The notes under the pieces were generated by a model. That model was not told the origin of the DNA, did no database searches, and worked only from the letters and a program-made list of their open reading frames with translations. The translations under genes and the position numbers were made by a program. This document shows, in pieces, positions 40,659-49,856 of a DNA stretch of 64,000 bases. Positions within the stretch are counted from its first letter, which is position 1. Each line of letters starts with the position of its first letter. Source of the DNA: Ollibium composti (GTDB lineage Bacteria > Pseudomonadota > Alphaproteobacteria > Rhizobiales > Rhizobiaceae); contig NZ_SSNY01000001.1 of assembly GCF_004801285.1 (NCBI RefSeq), positions 310,001 to 374,000 of the forward strand, given 5' to 3'.

Positions 40659-41846
40659 TCAGGCAGCGCGGACGAGCGCCATGCCCTCGAATTGGTGATA
40701 GCCGATCGCCGTTGCCAGAGCCTCGCGCGGTTTTTCGTCCATTGCCGTCTCGTTGGCGGGATCGAACGGCGGATAGGGCGCGCCGTTGGAAACGGCGAGT
40801 GCCGCCAGCGCCACGGCGAAGGGAAACTGCGCTTCCTTCATGTGGCCGGTCAGCGTGCCGAAAGCACGCGCCGCGAGGTCAGGCCGTGCGTCGAGCGCGG
40901 CTTTCTCGGCCCTGGTGGCGGCATGGCCGCCGGAAGCGGCCGAAAGCGTCAGCAATTTGCCGTCGGGCAGTTTCGCCGCCTCGAACAGGGTATCGATGGC
41001 AGACGCAAGTTCGCCGCGTGTGCGGCGCGCGCGGCCAGAAACCACCGGGCCGAGTTCGGCGTAGGCCTTGTGGCCGCGTTTTTCGGCATGTTCGCGGCTC
41101 TCCAGCACTAGGAAGGCGCCGCCGGAGCCGGAGACGACGCCGCCGCCTTCCGCGCCCTGGCGCTGCCAGACCGGCTTCCACGGGCCGCGATGCAGGTAGC
41201 CTGCCAGTTCGTAGCCGAGCAGCATGTCGGGGTGCTCGGTCTGGAAAGCACCGCCGACCAGCATGTGCGTGGACTGGCCGGAGCGGATACGGGCGGCCGC
41301 GATGTCGACTGCCGCGACGCCGGCGCCTTCCTCACCCATGAAGGTGCGCGAGGAGCCGGTGACCTTATGGACGATGGAGATGTTGCCGGCCAGGAGATTG
41401 GACAACTGGGCGAGGAACAGGGTGGGGCGCAGCTCGGTCGTCAGTTTCTCGTTGAGCAGGACGTCGAAGTCCGGCCGGCCCGTCGAGGCTTCGAGGATGG
41501 CCGAATCCACGGCGACGTCGCGCTCGCCGCCGCCGGCGGCCACCACCATGTCCATGGTGGCGCATAGAGCCTCGTCGCCCTTGATGCCGGCATCGTCCAG
41601 CGCGAGGCCGGCCGCATAGGTGCCGAGCCGCTGCCAGGTCTCCATCTGCCGCTGGTCGCCGCGCTTGGCGATCTGCAGGTTCCAGTCGATCTCGGGCAGC
41701 GGGTGGACGGTGTAGGGCGCAAAGCGCTCCGCATCCAGCACCGGCGCGGCGCCCGGCGCCGACAGCGCGCGCCAATGCGCATCCGGGCCTTCGCCCAGGC
41801 AGGAAACAAGGCCGATACCGGTGATGACGACGTCGTTAAGGCTCAT
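40659..41846 (-). CDS. fabF2XL: Ketosynthase-like protein lacking the catalytic cysteine (FabF2-type)
   Basis: This 395-residue protein has the thiolase/ketosynthase fold, but the active-site loop reads T-G-S-S-R-T at residues 163-168 where the partner has TACASG. The only cysteines are at 16 and 95. The NAHGT histidine motif is replaced by SAASGGHA, while H335 in LTGHMKEA remains. It should not condense acyl chains alone. By analogy with chain-length factors it may form a heterodimer with the FabF1 next door and set or shape the product (inference). It starts 45 bases after acpXL. Confidence 0.82.
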   Translation of the reverse strand: MSLNDVVITGIGLVSCLGEGPDAHWRALSAPGAAPVLDAERFAPYTVHPLPEIDWNLQIAKRGDQRQMETWQRLGTYAAGLALDDAGIKGDEALCATMDMVVAAGGGERDVAVDSAILEASTGRPDFDVLLNEKLTTELRPTLFLAQLSNLLAGNISIVHKVTGSSRTFMGEEGAGVAAVDIAAARIRSGQSTHMLVGGAFQTEHPDMLLGYELAGYLHRGPWKPVWQRQGAEGGGVVSGSGGAFLVLESREHAEKRGHKAYAELGPVVSGRARRTRGELASAIDTLFEAAKLPDGKLLTLSAASGGHAATRAEKAALDARPDLAARAFGTLTGHMKEAQFPFAVALAALAVSNGAPYPPFDPANETAMDEKPREALATAIGYHQFEGMALVRAA

Positions 41847-41891
41847 GACGGTCTTGTGGGTTAGCCGGCGCCGTGCGTCAAGGGAGCGAAG

Positions 41892-42173
41892 TCAGGCGTT
41901 CTTGGCGGCGACCAGTCCGTCGATCTTGGCGCACAGGTTCTTCATGACGAAATATTCGTCGGTGGAAGCCTTGCCGTCGTTGACTTCCTGCGTCCACTTC
42001 TCGAGCGGCACCTTGATGCCGAATTCCTTGTCGATGGCGAAGACGATATCGAGGAAGTCGAGGCTGTCGATGCCCAGGTCGTCGATGGTGTGGCTCTCGG
42101 GCGTGATGGTGTCGATGTCGATCTCGCTGGTGTCGGCGATGATCTTGGCGACTTTTTCGAACGTGGTGGCCAA
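41892..42173 (-). CDS. acpXL: Acyl carrier protein AcpXL for very-long-chain lipid A acyl groups
   Basis: This 93-residue acyl carrier protein has the phosphopantetheine serine S37 in LGIDSLDF. It contains the [18 protein letters not shown] and [11 protein letters not shown] segments typical of AcpXL and absent from the general AcpP. The holo form carries the growing C28 chain for LpxXL. The chosen start is TTG with GAGGG 7 bases upstream; there is no suitable ATG. It heads the cluster. In described rhizobial clusters fabZ follows acpXL, but here fabF2 does. Confidence 0.9.
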   Translation of the reverse strand: MATTFEKVAKIIADTSEIDIDTITPESHTIDDLGIDSLDFLDIVFAIDKEFGIKVPLEKWTQEVNDGKASTDEYFVMKNLCAKIDGLVAAKNA

Positions 42174-42285
42174 GGTTTTTCCCTCGATTGATGCGTACTT
42201 GTGCGGTTGGGCGCTGTCTAATCGGTTTTTCGAGGCAGGAAAAGGCCGAAATGTCGGGACAGCCGAACCGGCTGGCGACCGTTGC

Positions 42286-42834
42286 TTAAAAGACGATGCG
42301 GCCGAGGACGCGCAGGTTCTCGCCGTCGGGGGTGACGATGACGGCCTCGCCCTCGCGCGGCGACACGCCGGTGAGCGCCTGGATATCTTCCAGATGGGTG
42401 ACCATGACCATCGTGTCGGAGCCGGTGTAGGAGCGTACTTTCGCGGCAATGGCAGCCATCTGTTCGGCCTTCTCCTGCGGGTCCGCGCTTGGCGGATCGA
42501 GCGCGGCGAACGGTTCGGGCTCGACCTCGAAGGCTATGCGCGCCGTGTCGCCGCAGCGGCAATAGCGGCTCGTCAGCACCGTCTCGACGGGTGCTGCGCG
42601 GGCGGCGAACAGCGAGCCGATCTTGCGCGCCTGCTGCTTGCCGCGTTCCGACAGGTTGCGCTGGGTGGCGCAGTTTTCGGGATCGACATTGGCCGGGTCG
42701 CTGCTGCCGTTGGCATAGGCGTGGCGCACCAGCACCACCCGGCCACCTTCGCGCAGCAGAGCCCAGCCGGCTTCCGTGGCACAGGCGGTCGCGGGTGCCG
42801 CGAGCAGCAACAACATCAGGACGATACGCAGCAT
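42286..42834 (-). CDS. Histidine phosphatase family protein, exported
   Basis: This 182-residue protein has a signal peptide ([17 protein letters not shown]) and the histidine phosphatase motif VVLVRHAYA near residue 33. It also has an arginine-rich middle ([13 protein letters not shown]) and a later [10 protein letters not shown] histidine. A pair of cysteines (CATQ, YCRCG) suggests a disulfide. It would act on phosphate esters in the periplasm; the substrate is unknown. A GAAGGG site lies 6 bases before the ATG. The frame upstream contains no signal for a longer protein. Confidence 0.82.
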   Translation of the reverse strand: MLRIVLMLLLLAAPATACATEAGWALLREGGRVVLVRHAYANGSSDPANVDPENCATQRNLSERGKQQARKIGSLFAARAAPVETVLTSRYCRCGDTARIAFEVEPEPFAALDPPSADPQEKAEQMAAIAAKVRSYTGSDTMVMVTHLEDIQALTGVSPREGEAVIVTPDGENLRVLGRIVF

Positions 42835-42920
42835 GAGAATCCCTTCAGCCGGCATGGCCGAACGGATATAGGGAGGGCAAGGCAGGCGCGAAAGCAAGGC
42901 GCCTGCCGCCGCCGCCGCCG

Positions 42921-45900
42921 CTATTTCTGAGCCAGTTGCTTCTTCACCAGCTCGATCTTGTTGTCCATCAACTGGATCGGCAGCGTGTAGCCGGAATCGG
43001 CAAAGCCCTGCCTGGCCTGGTCGAACAGCTCGAGCGCCTTCCGGTAGCTCGGCTTGCCGCCGCCGCCGAAGCTGGCCTTGTTCCAGTAAACGTCACCGAG
43101 GTTGCTGAGGCCGAAGGCCCACTGGATGGGGGCCGTCTCTCGCGTATAGACCTCCAGCGATGCCTTGAACGCTGCCTCGGCCTCATCGAGATATTTCGGC
43201 GTTCGTTCCAGGCTTGAGAGGTTGATGAGGCTCATGCCGATGCCGTTCTGGGTCGAGGCCCAGTCGGTCGGCGCGCTCTCCTTCGTCAGTACTTCCAGCG
43301 AGGAACGACGAGCCGCGATCGAATCATGCAGCGTATGCATGTCGCCCTTGGCCATGGCGAGTTGCTGAAGGGTCGCGCCGAGGCCCGACTGCGCCAGCGC
43401 CCAGGGTCTTGGCGCCGTCTCGCGCTTGTATTCGCCCAGTGCATCGCGATAGGCGGCGATCGCCTCTTCGAGATGCGCCGGCTGTTCGCTGAGATTGCCG
43501 AGCAGTTGCAGCGTGTTGCCGAGATTGTAGCTGGTCATGGCCCAGTCGAGCGGGAAATCCTGCCGCGTATAGACGCTCGCCGCGTCGCGGAAGGCCGCCG
43601 CCGACTTCTCGAACTCGGCGGTGTCGCGGGTGCGCTGGCCGAGCGCCTGGTGAATGGAGCCGGAATTGTTGCGCACCGAGGCCCATTCCATCGGGAATTT
43701 TTCGCGGGTGTAGACGGTCAGCGCCGCGTCATAGGCGGTGACCACATCCTCCAGCGTGCCGGTATCGGTGTCGAAGCGGGTGGAATGATAGAGCGCGTTG
43801 CCGAGGTTGAGTTGCGTGGCGGCCCAGGACAGCGGGAAGGTTTCGCGCGTGCGGACTTCGAGCGCGGCCCGGAAGACGTCCGCGGCTTCCTTGAACCTGG
43901 CCGGGTCGTTGGCCTGGACGCCGAGCGCGTTCAGCGTGTTGCCGAGGTTGTTCTGCACCAGCGCCCACTGCACGGGCTCTTTTTCGCGCGTGTAGACCTC
44001 GAGCGCCTGCCGATAGGCGGCCTCCGCCTCCTTCAGGCGCTCGGGGGTGGCCTCGCGCTCGGAAAGGCCGAAGAGGGCGATGCCGAGATTGTTCTGGGTC
44101 GATGCCCAGTCGAGCGGCACCTTGTCGCGCGGCCGCTTCTCCAGCGCCGCATGGAAGGCGTCGATCGCCTGCCGGAGTTGACCCGGGTCGCTGTCACGCT
44201 CGCCGACCTTCATCAGCACGTTGCCGATGTTGTTTTGCGACGCCGCCCAGTTGATGTCGTCCTTCTCGCGCTCGAAGACGGCGAGGGAGGCGCGAAAAAT
44301 CTCGGCGGCCTGCTTGAGGCGGGCGGTGTCCTTGTCGTGCTCGCCCACCGTCTCGATGACGACGGCCATGTTGTTGCGGGTGATCGCCCAGTCGCGATTC
44401 TCCTCGCCGTTGGGAATGAAGTTCAGGATCGCCTTGTAGGCGTCGATGGCCTGCTGCATGGCTTCGGCGTCGCCGGTGGCGGTGCCGTAGGCGTTGAGCG
44501 CTTCCGCCTGCTGGTTCTTGTAGTTCCAGCGCAGCTTCTCGTCCCATTTCTCGACAAGGTCGAAGGCCTTGCCGTAGTCGCCGGCGGCGGCCTTGTAGTC
44601 GAAGACGAGCGCGGAGGCGTCGGCGCGCTTGGCGTATATCGCCGCGTCGGCAATGCGCTTCTGCCTGATCATCTCCTCGGCGTCGTCGACGACACTGCTG
44701 TTTTCCTCGACGCGGGCGACGGCCTGATCCAGGAAGGTGCGGGCCGCAACGATGGCGCCCTGCTGGACGGCGGAGTCGGCCGAGGCGACCAGTCGCTTGA
44801 TCTCGGGATCGTCGGTGCGCAGCGCGTCACGCTCGGCGAACATCTTCTTCAGGCGTTCGGCCTGCTGGGCGAGGACCTTTTCGAGTTCGCCCGGATCTTC
44901 CGGAATCCTGTCCGTGCCCATGGCCCTGAGGACGCCGTAGAGCGCGTCGAGGGGCACGCCGTCCTTGGCCGAGGCGAGTTCGATCTGGGCGCGCTTCGGG
45001 TCCGGCAGGTCGGCGATGGTGAGCAGCAGTTGCCGGCGCTCGCCGGTGATGAGACCGTCGTCGCCGGTCGGCTCAGTCACCGAGGCGCCGAAATAGAGCT
45101 GCCGGCGCAGGCTTTCGTTGGTCCATGGCCGCTGCCTGGCCTTGGTGTCGAGATAGACCTCCTCGGTCACCATGCGCATGACCGAGCCGAATTCCGTGCC
45201 CTGCATGGCCGACAGATGCCTCAGGATCGCCGCCGCATAGGGACTGTTTTCTCCTGCCGCTCCGTCAAGTGCCGGCTGGCCGGGCTCGGCGGCGAAGCCG
45301 ATGACCGTGCCGAGATTGTCGGCGGCATCGGGAGCGGAGGCGAGCGCCCTGGCGCCGCGCACCGGTTCCAGCCCGCCGGCGCTGAGCGGCGAGGCCGAGG
45401 CGGTCGGCTTGCGGCGCAGCTTGGCATCCGGCGGAAACGGATTGGTGCGGCAGGCGTCGAGCAGCAGGATTGTCACCGGAACCGTCGATTTCAGCTCGTC
45501 CAGAACGGCCGAAATCGGCACCAGCGCCTCGTCGGCATTGGTGAGCGAGCCGACATCGGCATCGACCGGCACGAGGTAATTCTCGCCGCTGGCTTCGATC
45601 CCATGGCCGGAATAGTAGAGGAAAGCGACGTCCGCGTCCTCGGCGTCCTCGATGAAACGCTCGAGGTCGCGTTTCAGCTTGGATGCATCGCGGTCGCTGA
45701 CGCTGCGGGCGTCGAAACCGAGATCGGTGAGCATTTTGGCGACGTCACGGGCGTCGTTGGCCGGGTTGGGCAGGGCAGGGACATGCTGGTATTTCGATTC
45801 GCCGATGATGAGCGCGACGCCCTTCAGGCTTTTTTCCTCGGCGCTGGCGAAAGTCGCCAGGAAGCAGCACAGCAAGGCCGCCAGCAGGCCGATCCTCGCC

Positions 45901-45944
45901 GGTGCACCCGTGTGTCGCCAGAACGTGGCGATGCCGCCCTTCAT
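42921..45944 (-). CDS. Caspase-like (peptidase C14) protein with TPR repeats
   Basis: This 1007-residue exported or membrane-tethered protein begins with a leader (ARIGLLAALLCCFLATFASA). The caspase-fold domain spans about residues 38-290 with catalytic His114 in YYSGHGIE and Cys165 in LLDACRTN, both intact. A helical linker (about 330-480) precedes a long array of TPR-type modules. These have about 60-70-residue spacing and recurring W-A-x-x-Q-N-N-L-G or close variants, and run to about residue 1000. The family cuts after basic residues. Its partner or substrate is unknown, and no defence genes lie next to it. The start follows the methionine just before the leader. Confidence 0.85.
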   Translation of the reverse strand: MKGGIATFWRHTGAPARIGLLAALLCCFLATFASAEEKSLKGVALIIGESKYQHVPALPNPANDARDVAKMLTDLGFDARSVSDRDASKLKRDLERFIEDAEDADVAFLYYSGHGIEASGENYLVPVDADVGSLTNADEALVPISAVLDELKSTVPVTILLLDACRTNPFPPDAKLRRKPTASASPLSAGGLEPVRGARALASAPDAADNLGTVIGFAAEPGQPALDGAAGENSPYAAAILRHLSAMQGTEFGSVMRMVTEEVYLDTKARQRPWTNESLRRQLYFGASVTEPTGDDGLITGERRQLLLTIADLPDPKRAQIELASAKDGVPLDALYGVLRAMGTDRIPEDPGELEKVLAQQAERLKKMFAERDALRTDDPEIKRLVASADSAVQQGAIVAARTFLDQAVARVEENSSVVDDAEEMIRQKRIADAAIYAKRADASALVFDYKAAAGDYGKAFDLVEKWDEKLRWNYKNQQAEALNAYGTATGDAEAMQQAIDAYKAILNFIPNGEENRDWAITRNNMAVVIETVGEHDKDTARLKQAAEIFRASLAVFEREKDDINWAASQNNIGNVLMKVGERDSDPGQLRQAIDAFHAALEKRPRDKVPLDWASTQNNLGIALFGLSEREATPERLKEAEAAYRQALEVYTREKEPVQWALVQNNLGNTLNALGVQANDPARFKEAADVFRAALEVRTRETFPLSWAATQLNLGNALYHSTRFDTDTGTLEDVVTAYDAALTVYTREKFPMEWASVRNNSGSIHQALGQRTRDTAEFEKSAAAFRDAASVYTRQDFPLDWAMTSYNLGNTLQLLGNLSEQPAHLEEAIAAYRDALGEYKRETAPRPWALAQSGLGATLQQLAMAKGDMHTLHDSIAARRSSLEVLTKESAPTDWASTQNGIGMSLINLSSLERTPKYLDEAEAAFKASLEVYTRETAPIQWAFGLSNLGDVYWNKASFGGGGKPSYRKALELFDQARQGFADSGYTLPIQLMDNKIELVKKQLAQK

Positions 45945-46185
45945 GTGCCGATCCCGCCTGCCGTTCGACCCATCAACCCTTAGCGACGCTGTCAGCCAAC
46001 CGTGAGGAAAATTGGGCATTTGCCGCAAGCCGTCCTTTGATGGCACCGGCTCTTGGCCGAGCTTTGTATCGAAACGATGCCGCTGCCGGCAGCATGGCTG
46101 AAATGCGGGCGGGCGACAGGCCGGTCCTTGTTGCGCGGCTTCCGGCTCTCGCCTATCAGGGGGCGCCCCGCAAACCGGAGCCGGC

Positions 46186-47136
46186 ATGTCCCCGCTTACC
46201 GCTACCGTCCTGTTCGTCTTCGGCCTCGTCGCGCTCGGCTATCTTTCCGGCCGCACCGGATACCTGAAGGCCGAGACGGGTGAGGGGGTGGCGGAATTCG
46301 CCGTCAACGTGGCGATGCCGCTGCTTCTGTTCCGCACCATGCTCAAGGCCGATTTCCACGGTGCGGCGCCCTGGGCCTTCTGGGGCGCTTATTTTTCCGC
46401 CGCGGCGGTTACCTGGGTCGTCGGCCATATGCTCGTGACGCGGGTCTTCGGGCGGGATGCGCGTGTCGGCGTCGTCGGCGGCGTGTCCTCGGCCTTCTCC
46501 AATCTCGTTCTGCTCGGCATTCCCTTCGTTCTCGGCGTGTTCGGCACGCCGGGCTTCGAGGTGCTGTCGCTGCTGGTGTCGGTGCATCTGCCGACGATGA
46601 TCCTGGCCTCGGTCGTGCTGTTCGAGCTTTTCGGTCCGAAAAGCGACGGCCGCGTTCACTTTTCGCGGGTCCTGCGCGTGTTCGCGCGCCGCGTCTTCTC
46701 CAATCCGCTGGTAATCGGCATCCTTGCCGGTTGGATATGGCGTACGGCCGGCCTGCCTCTGCCGGTGCTCGCCGATCGGCTCGTCGAGGCCCTGGCCGGT
46801 GTCGCGGGGCCGGTGGCGCTGTTCGCCATGGGGCTCGGCCTGTGCCGCTTCGGCATATCGGGCACGATCCGTCCGGCGATGGCGCTGTCGGTTCTGAAGC
46901 TGTTCCTGATGCCGGCCACAGCGTTGGCGACGGCATGGCTGTTCGGCCTGCCGCCGCTGACGGCGTAGGTCGCGGTGCTGGCCGCAGCGCTGCCAGCCGG
47001 CGTCAATTCCTACCTGATCGCTTCGCAGTTCGGCACCGGTCAGGCGCTGGCCTCCAACCAGATGACGCTGACGACGGCTCTGGCCGTGGTCACGACCTCG
47101 TTCTGGCTCGCTATCGTCAACTTCCTATTTGTCTGA
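46186..47136 (+). pseudogene. AEC (auxin efflux carrier) family transporter interrupted by an amber codon
   Basis: Translation from the ATG gives 260 residues of a normal AEC permease: hydrophobic helices, SSAFSNLVLLGIPFVLGVFG in the middle and the NPLVIGILAGWIWR helix. It stops at TAG (46966-46968) after LPPLTA. In the same frame, 55 sense codons follow without a break (VAVLAAALPAGVNSYLIASQ ... LAIVNFLFV) to TGA at 47134. This is exactly the C-terminal helix pair of the family, so the full length would be about 315. A single base change (probably AAG to TAG) accounts for it. Sequencing error or readthrough are alternatives. Confidence 0.85.
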
Positions 47137-47320
47137 CAAAAGCTATTTTCTGCTTGTAGCCTGCCTTGGCCCACTGCTTGGGCCGCCCTATATCGATTGA
47201 TTGCGGCCCCTGCCGTGGAGTAAGAGCGGTGGTCCAGTGCGCAGGCCGTCGGCCGGGCGCGCGTGCAGCGATGAATTTCCAGCCCCGCGCCCTCGGCGCG
47301 CCCCCAGCGGAGGCAAGATC

Positions 47321-48778
47321 ATGCTCCAGAAGACCAGCCAGTTCATGAAACAGGCGAACCTGATCAACGGCGAATGGGTGCAGGCCGATTCCGGCCAGAC
47401 CATCGACGTTACCAATCCGGCGACCGGCCTGAAGATCGGCACCGTGCCGAAATCGGGCAAGGCCGAGACCCGGCGCGCCATCGAGGCGGCACAGCAGGCG
47501 TTCCTGTCGTTCCGCAAGACGTCCGCGCTGGAGCGCTCGAAGCTTTTGCGCAAGCTGCACGATGCCATCATGGACAACCAGGACGCGCTGGCGGAGCTGC
47601 TGACCCTCGAGCAGGGCAAGTCGCTCACCGAATCGAAGGGCGAGGTCGGCTCGTCGGCCGCCTACGTGCTGTGGTTCGCCGAGGAAGCACGCCGCGCCTA
47701 TGGCGACGTGGTGCCGTCGCCGTGGGCCGACCGCCGCGTTCTGGTAACGCGCGAGCCGGTCGGCGTCATCGCCGCCATCACGCCGTGGAACTTCCCGTCC
47801 TCCATGCTGTCGCGCAAGATCGGCCCGGCGCTGGCAGCCGGCTGCACGGCGGTGGTCAAGCCGGCCTCGCAGACGCCGTATTCCGGCCTTGCCTGGGGCG
47901 CGCTGTGCGAGGAGGTCGGCATTCCGAAGGGTGTCGTCAACATCGTCACCGGTTCGGCCGGCGAGATCGGCGACGAGATTTGCGCCAACCCGCTGGTCAA
48001 GAAGATCACCTTCACCGGCTCGACGGAAGTCGGCAAGATGCTGATCCAGAAGTCGGCTTCGACGGTGAAGAAGGTGTCGATGGAACTCGGCGGCAATGCG
48101 CCGTTTCTGGTGTTCGACGACGCCGATCTAGACCGCGCCGTGCAGGGCGCCATCGCCGCCAAGTATCGCAATTCGGGCCAGACCTGCGTGTGCACCAACC
48201 GCTTCTTCGTGCAGGCCGGCATCCACGACAAGTTCGTCGAGAAGCTTGCCGAGGCCTCGAAGGGGCTGAAGGTCGGCTCGGGTCTCGACGACGGTGTGCA
48301 GCAGGGCCCGCTGATCGACATCAAGGCGGTCGAGAAGGTCGAGGAATTCATCGCGGACGCCAAGGCCAAGGGCGGCAAGGTGGTGTCGGGCGGCAAACGC
48401 CACGCGCTGGGCGGTTCGTTCTTCGAGCCGACGGTGATTTCGGGCGCGACGCCGAACATGATGTTCATGAAGGAAGAGATCTTCGGGCCGCTCGCCCCGG
48501 TGTTCAAGTTCGAGACCGAGGAAGAGGCGGTGGCGCTCGCCAACGACACCGAATTCGGGCTGGCCTGCTATTTCTACACCGGCGATCTCGGCCGCGCCTT
48601 CCGTGTGATGGAAGGGCTGAAATACGGCATGGTCGGCGTCAACGAGGGCATCATCACCACGCCGGAGGCGCCGTTCGGCGGCGTGAAGGAGTCTGGACTC
48701 GGTCGCGAGGGCGGCCATCAGGGCCTCGACGACTATCTCGACACGAAATACGTCTGCATCGGCGGCCTGGGTCTTTGA
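47321..48778 (+). CDS. gabD: Succinate-semialdehyde dehydrogenase, NAD(P)+-dependent
   Basis: This 485-residue aldehyde dehydrogenase has the catalytic C289 in NSGQTCVCTNR and general base E255 in MELGGNAPF. It also has the GFTGST-type cofactor loop (ITFTGSTEVGK) and EEIFGPLAPVFKF. The GabD subgroup is indicated by TREPVGVIAAITPWNFPSSM and VCIGG at the end. It oxidises succinic semialdehyde to succinate in GABA and related amine breakdown. A GGAGG site is 8 bases before the ATG. The aminotransferase that could feed it lies 29 kb away. The upstream frame is open but not conserved. Confidence 0.88.
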   Translation: MLQKTSQFMKQANLINGEWVQADSGQTIDVTNPATGLKIGTVPKSGKAETRRAIEAAQQAFLSFRKTSALERSKLLRKLHDAIMDNQDALAELLTLEQGKSLTESKGEVGSSAAYVLWFAEEARRAYGDVVPSPWADRRVLVTREPVGVIAAITPWNFPSSMLSRKIGPALAAGCTAVVKPASQTPYSGLAWGALCEEVGIPKGVVNIVTGSAGEIGDEICANPLVKKITFTGSTEVGKMLIQKSASTVKKVSMELGGNAPFLVFDDADLDRAVQGAIAAKYRNSGQTCVCTNRFFVQAGIHDKFVEKLAEASKGLKVGSGLDDGVQQGPLIDIKAVEKVEEFIADAKAKGGKVVSGGKRHALGGSFFEPTVISGATPNMMFMKEEIFGPLAPVFKFETEEEAVALANDTEFGLACYFYTGDLGRAFRVMEGLKYGMVGVNEGIITTPEAPFGGVKESGLGREGGHQGLDDYLDTKYVCIGGLGL

Positions 48779-48830
48779 TCCTGCCCGCCGTCCGGATAGT
48801 ATTTCGGCCCAACGACAGGTCCCGACCCTG

Positions 48831-49850
48831 ATGAAGGACGGCGAGATTTTCGGCAAGACGCGAGCGGGGGAGGATATCCCCCGCTTTACCATTCGCGGCG
48901 GCGGGTTGACCGCCAGCATCATCGGCTGGGGCGCCGTCATCCAGGACCTGAGGCTGGCCGGGCACGACGCGCCGCTGGTGCTCGGCTACGAGCGCCTCGA
49001 CGACTACGAGAACGACACCGCCTTCTTTGGCGCCGTCGTCGGCCGCTACGCCAACCGCATCCGCGACGGACGCTTCACCCTGTTCGGCAGCCGCTACCAG
49101 ACCGACCGAAATTTCCTCGGCAAGCACCTGCTGCATGGGGGCATCGACGGATTTTCCCGTCGGCCGTGGTCGGTTTCGCTGCATGGGCGCGATTTCGTCA
49201 CGTTCACGTTGCACGATCCGGACGGCACAATGGGCTTTCCCGGCGCGCTGGAAGCGACCTGCACCTATCGGCTGAAGATTCCCGGAACGCTGTCGGTGGA
49301 ACTGACCGCGACGACCGACCAGCCGACCGTCTGCAACCTGACGCAGCACTCCTATTTCAATCTCGACGACGGCGGTGCCGGCGATATCCTCGGACATCGC
49401 CTGATGCTGCAGGGATCGGCCTACCTGCCGGTCGACGCGGACATGATCCCGACCGGCGCGGTGGAGCCGGTGGAAGGCACGCCCTTCGATTTCCGCCAGG
49501 CCCGCTCGCTGCAGGCCGAGGCCGGCGGCCAGCCGCTTCCATACGACGTCAACCTTTGCCTTGCATCGGCACGTGGGCCGCTGAAACAGGCGGCATGGGT
49601 GCAGGGCGCCACTTCGGGCGTGGAGATGGAAGTGTGGACGACGGAGCCGGGCCTGCAGTTCTATACCGGCCAGCACGTCACGCCCGGCCGGCCCGGCCTC
49701 GGCGGCCTGCGCTACGAGGCTTTCTCGGGCCTGTGCCTGGAGCCGCAGGTGTGGCCCGATGCGCCGAACCGCCCGTATTTTCCGCAAGCGACGCTGCTGC
49801 CGGGCGACACCTACCATCACGTCACCGAATACCGCTTCCGGATGGATTGA
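48831..49850 (+). CDS. galM: Aldose 1-epimerase
   Basis: This 339-residue mutarotase interconverts alpha and beta anomers of sugars. Typical features are GAVIQDLRLAG near the N-terminus, VVGRYANRIRDGRF, a H-L-L-H-G-G, the N-L-T-Q-H-S-Y-F-N-L strand with the catalytic-type histidine, and PGLQFYTGQHV with GLCLEPQVWPDAPN near the C-terminus. It is convergent with the sugar-acid kinase gene (6 bases between the stops) and follows gabD. The sugar cannot be named. Confidence 0.9.
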   Translation: MKDGEIFGKTRAGEDIPRFTIRGGGLTASIIGWGAVIQDLRLAGHDAPLVLGYERLDDYENDTAFFGAVVGRYANRIRDGRFTLFGSRYQTDRNFLGKHLLHGGIDGFSRRPWSVSLHGRDFVTFTLHDPDGTMGFPGALEATCTYRLKIPGTLSVELTATTDQPTVCNLTQHSYFNLDDGGAGDILGHRLMLQGSAYLPVDADMIPTGAVEPVEGTPFDFRQARSLQAEAGGQPLPYDVNLCLASARGPLKQAAWVQGATSGVEMEVWTTEPGLQFYTGQHVTPGRPGLGGLRYEAFSGLCLEPQVWPDAPNRPYFPQATLLPGDTYHHVTEYRFRMD

Positions 49851-49856
49851 CGGAAT

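Noticed and set aside
42218..42562. fabZ candidate between acpXL and the phosphatase gene
   Set aside because: The frames there translate to low-complexity sequence without the hot-dog fold motif. The phosphatase frame on the same strand explains most of the DNA.
43326..45983. Long plus-strand reading frame opposite the caspase-TPR gene
   Set aside because: The sense strand has intact caspase and TPR motifs. The antisense frame is kept open only by codon bias.
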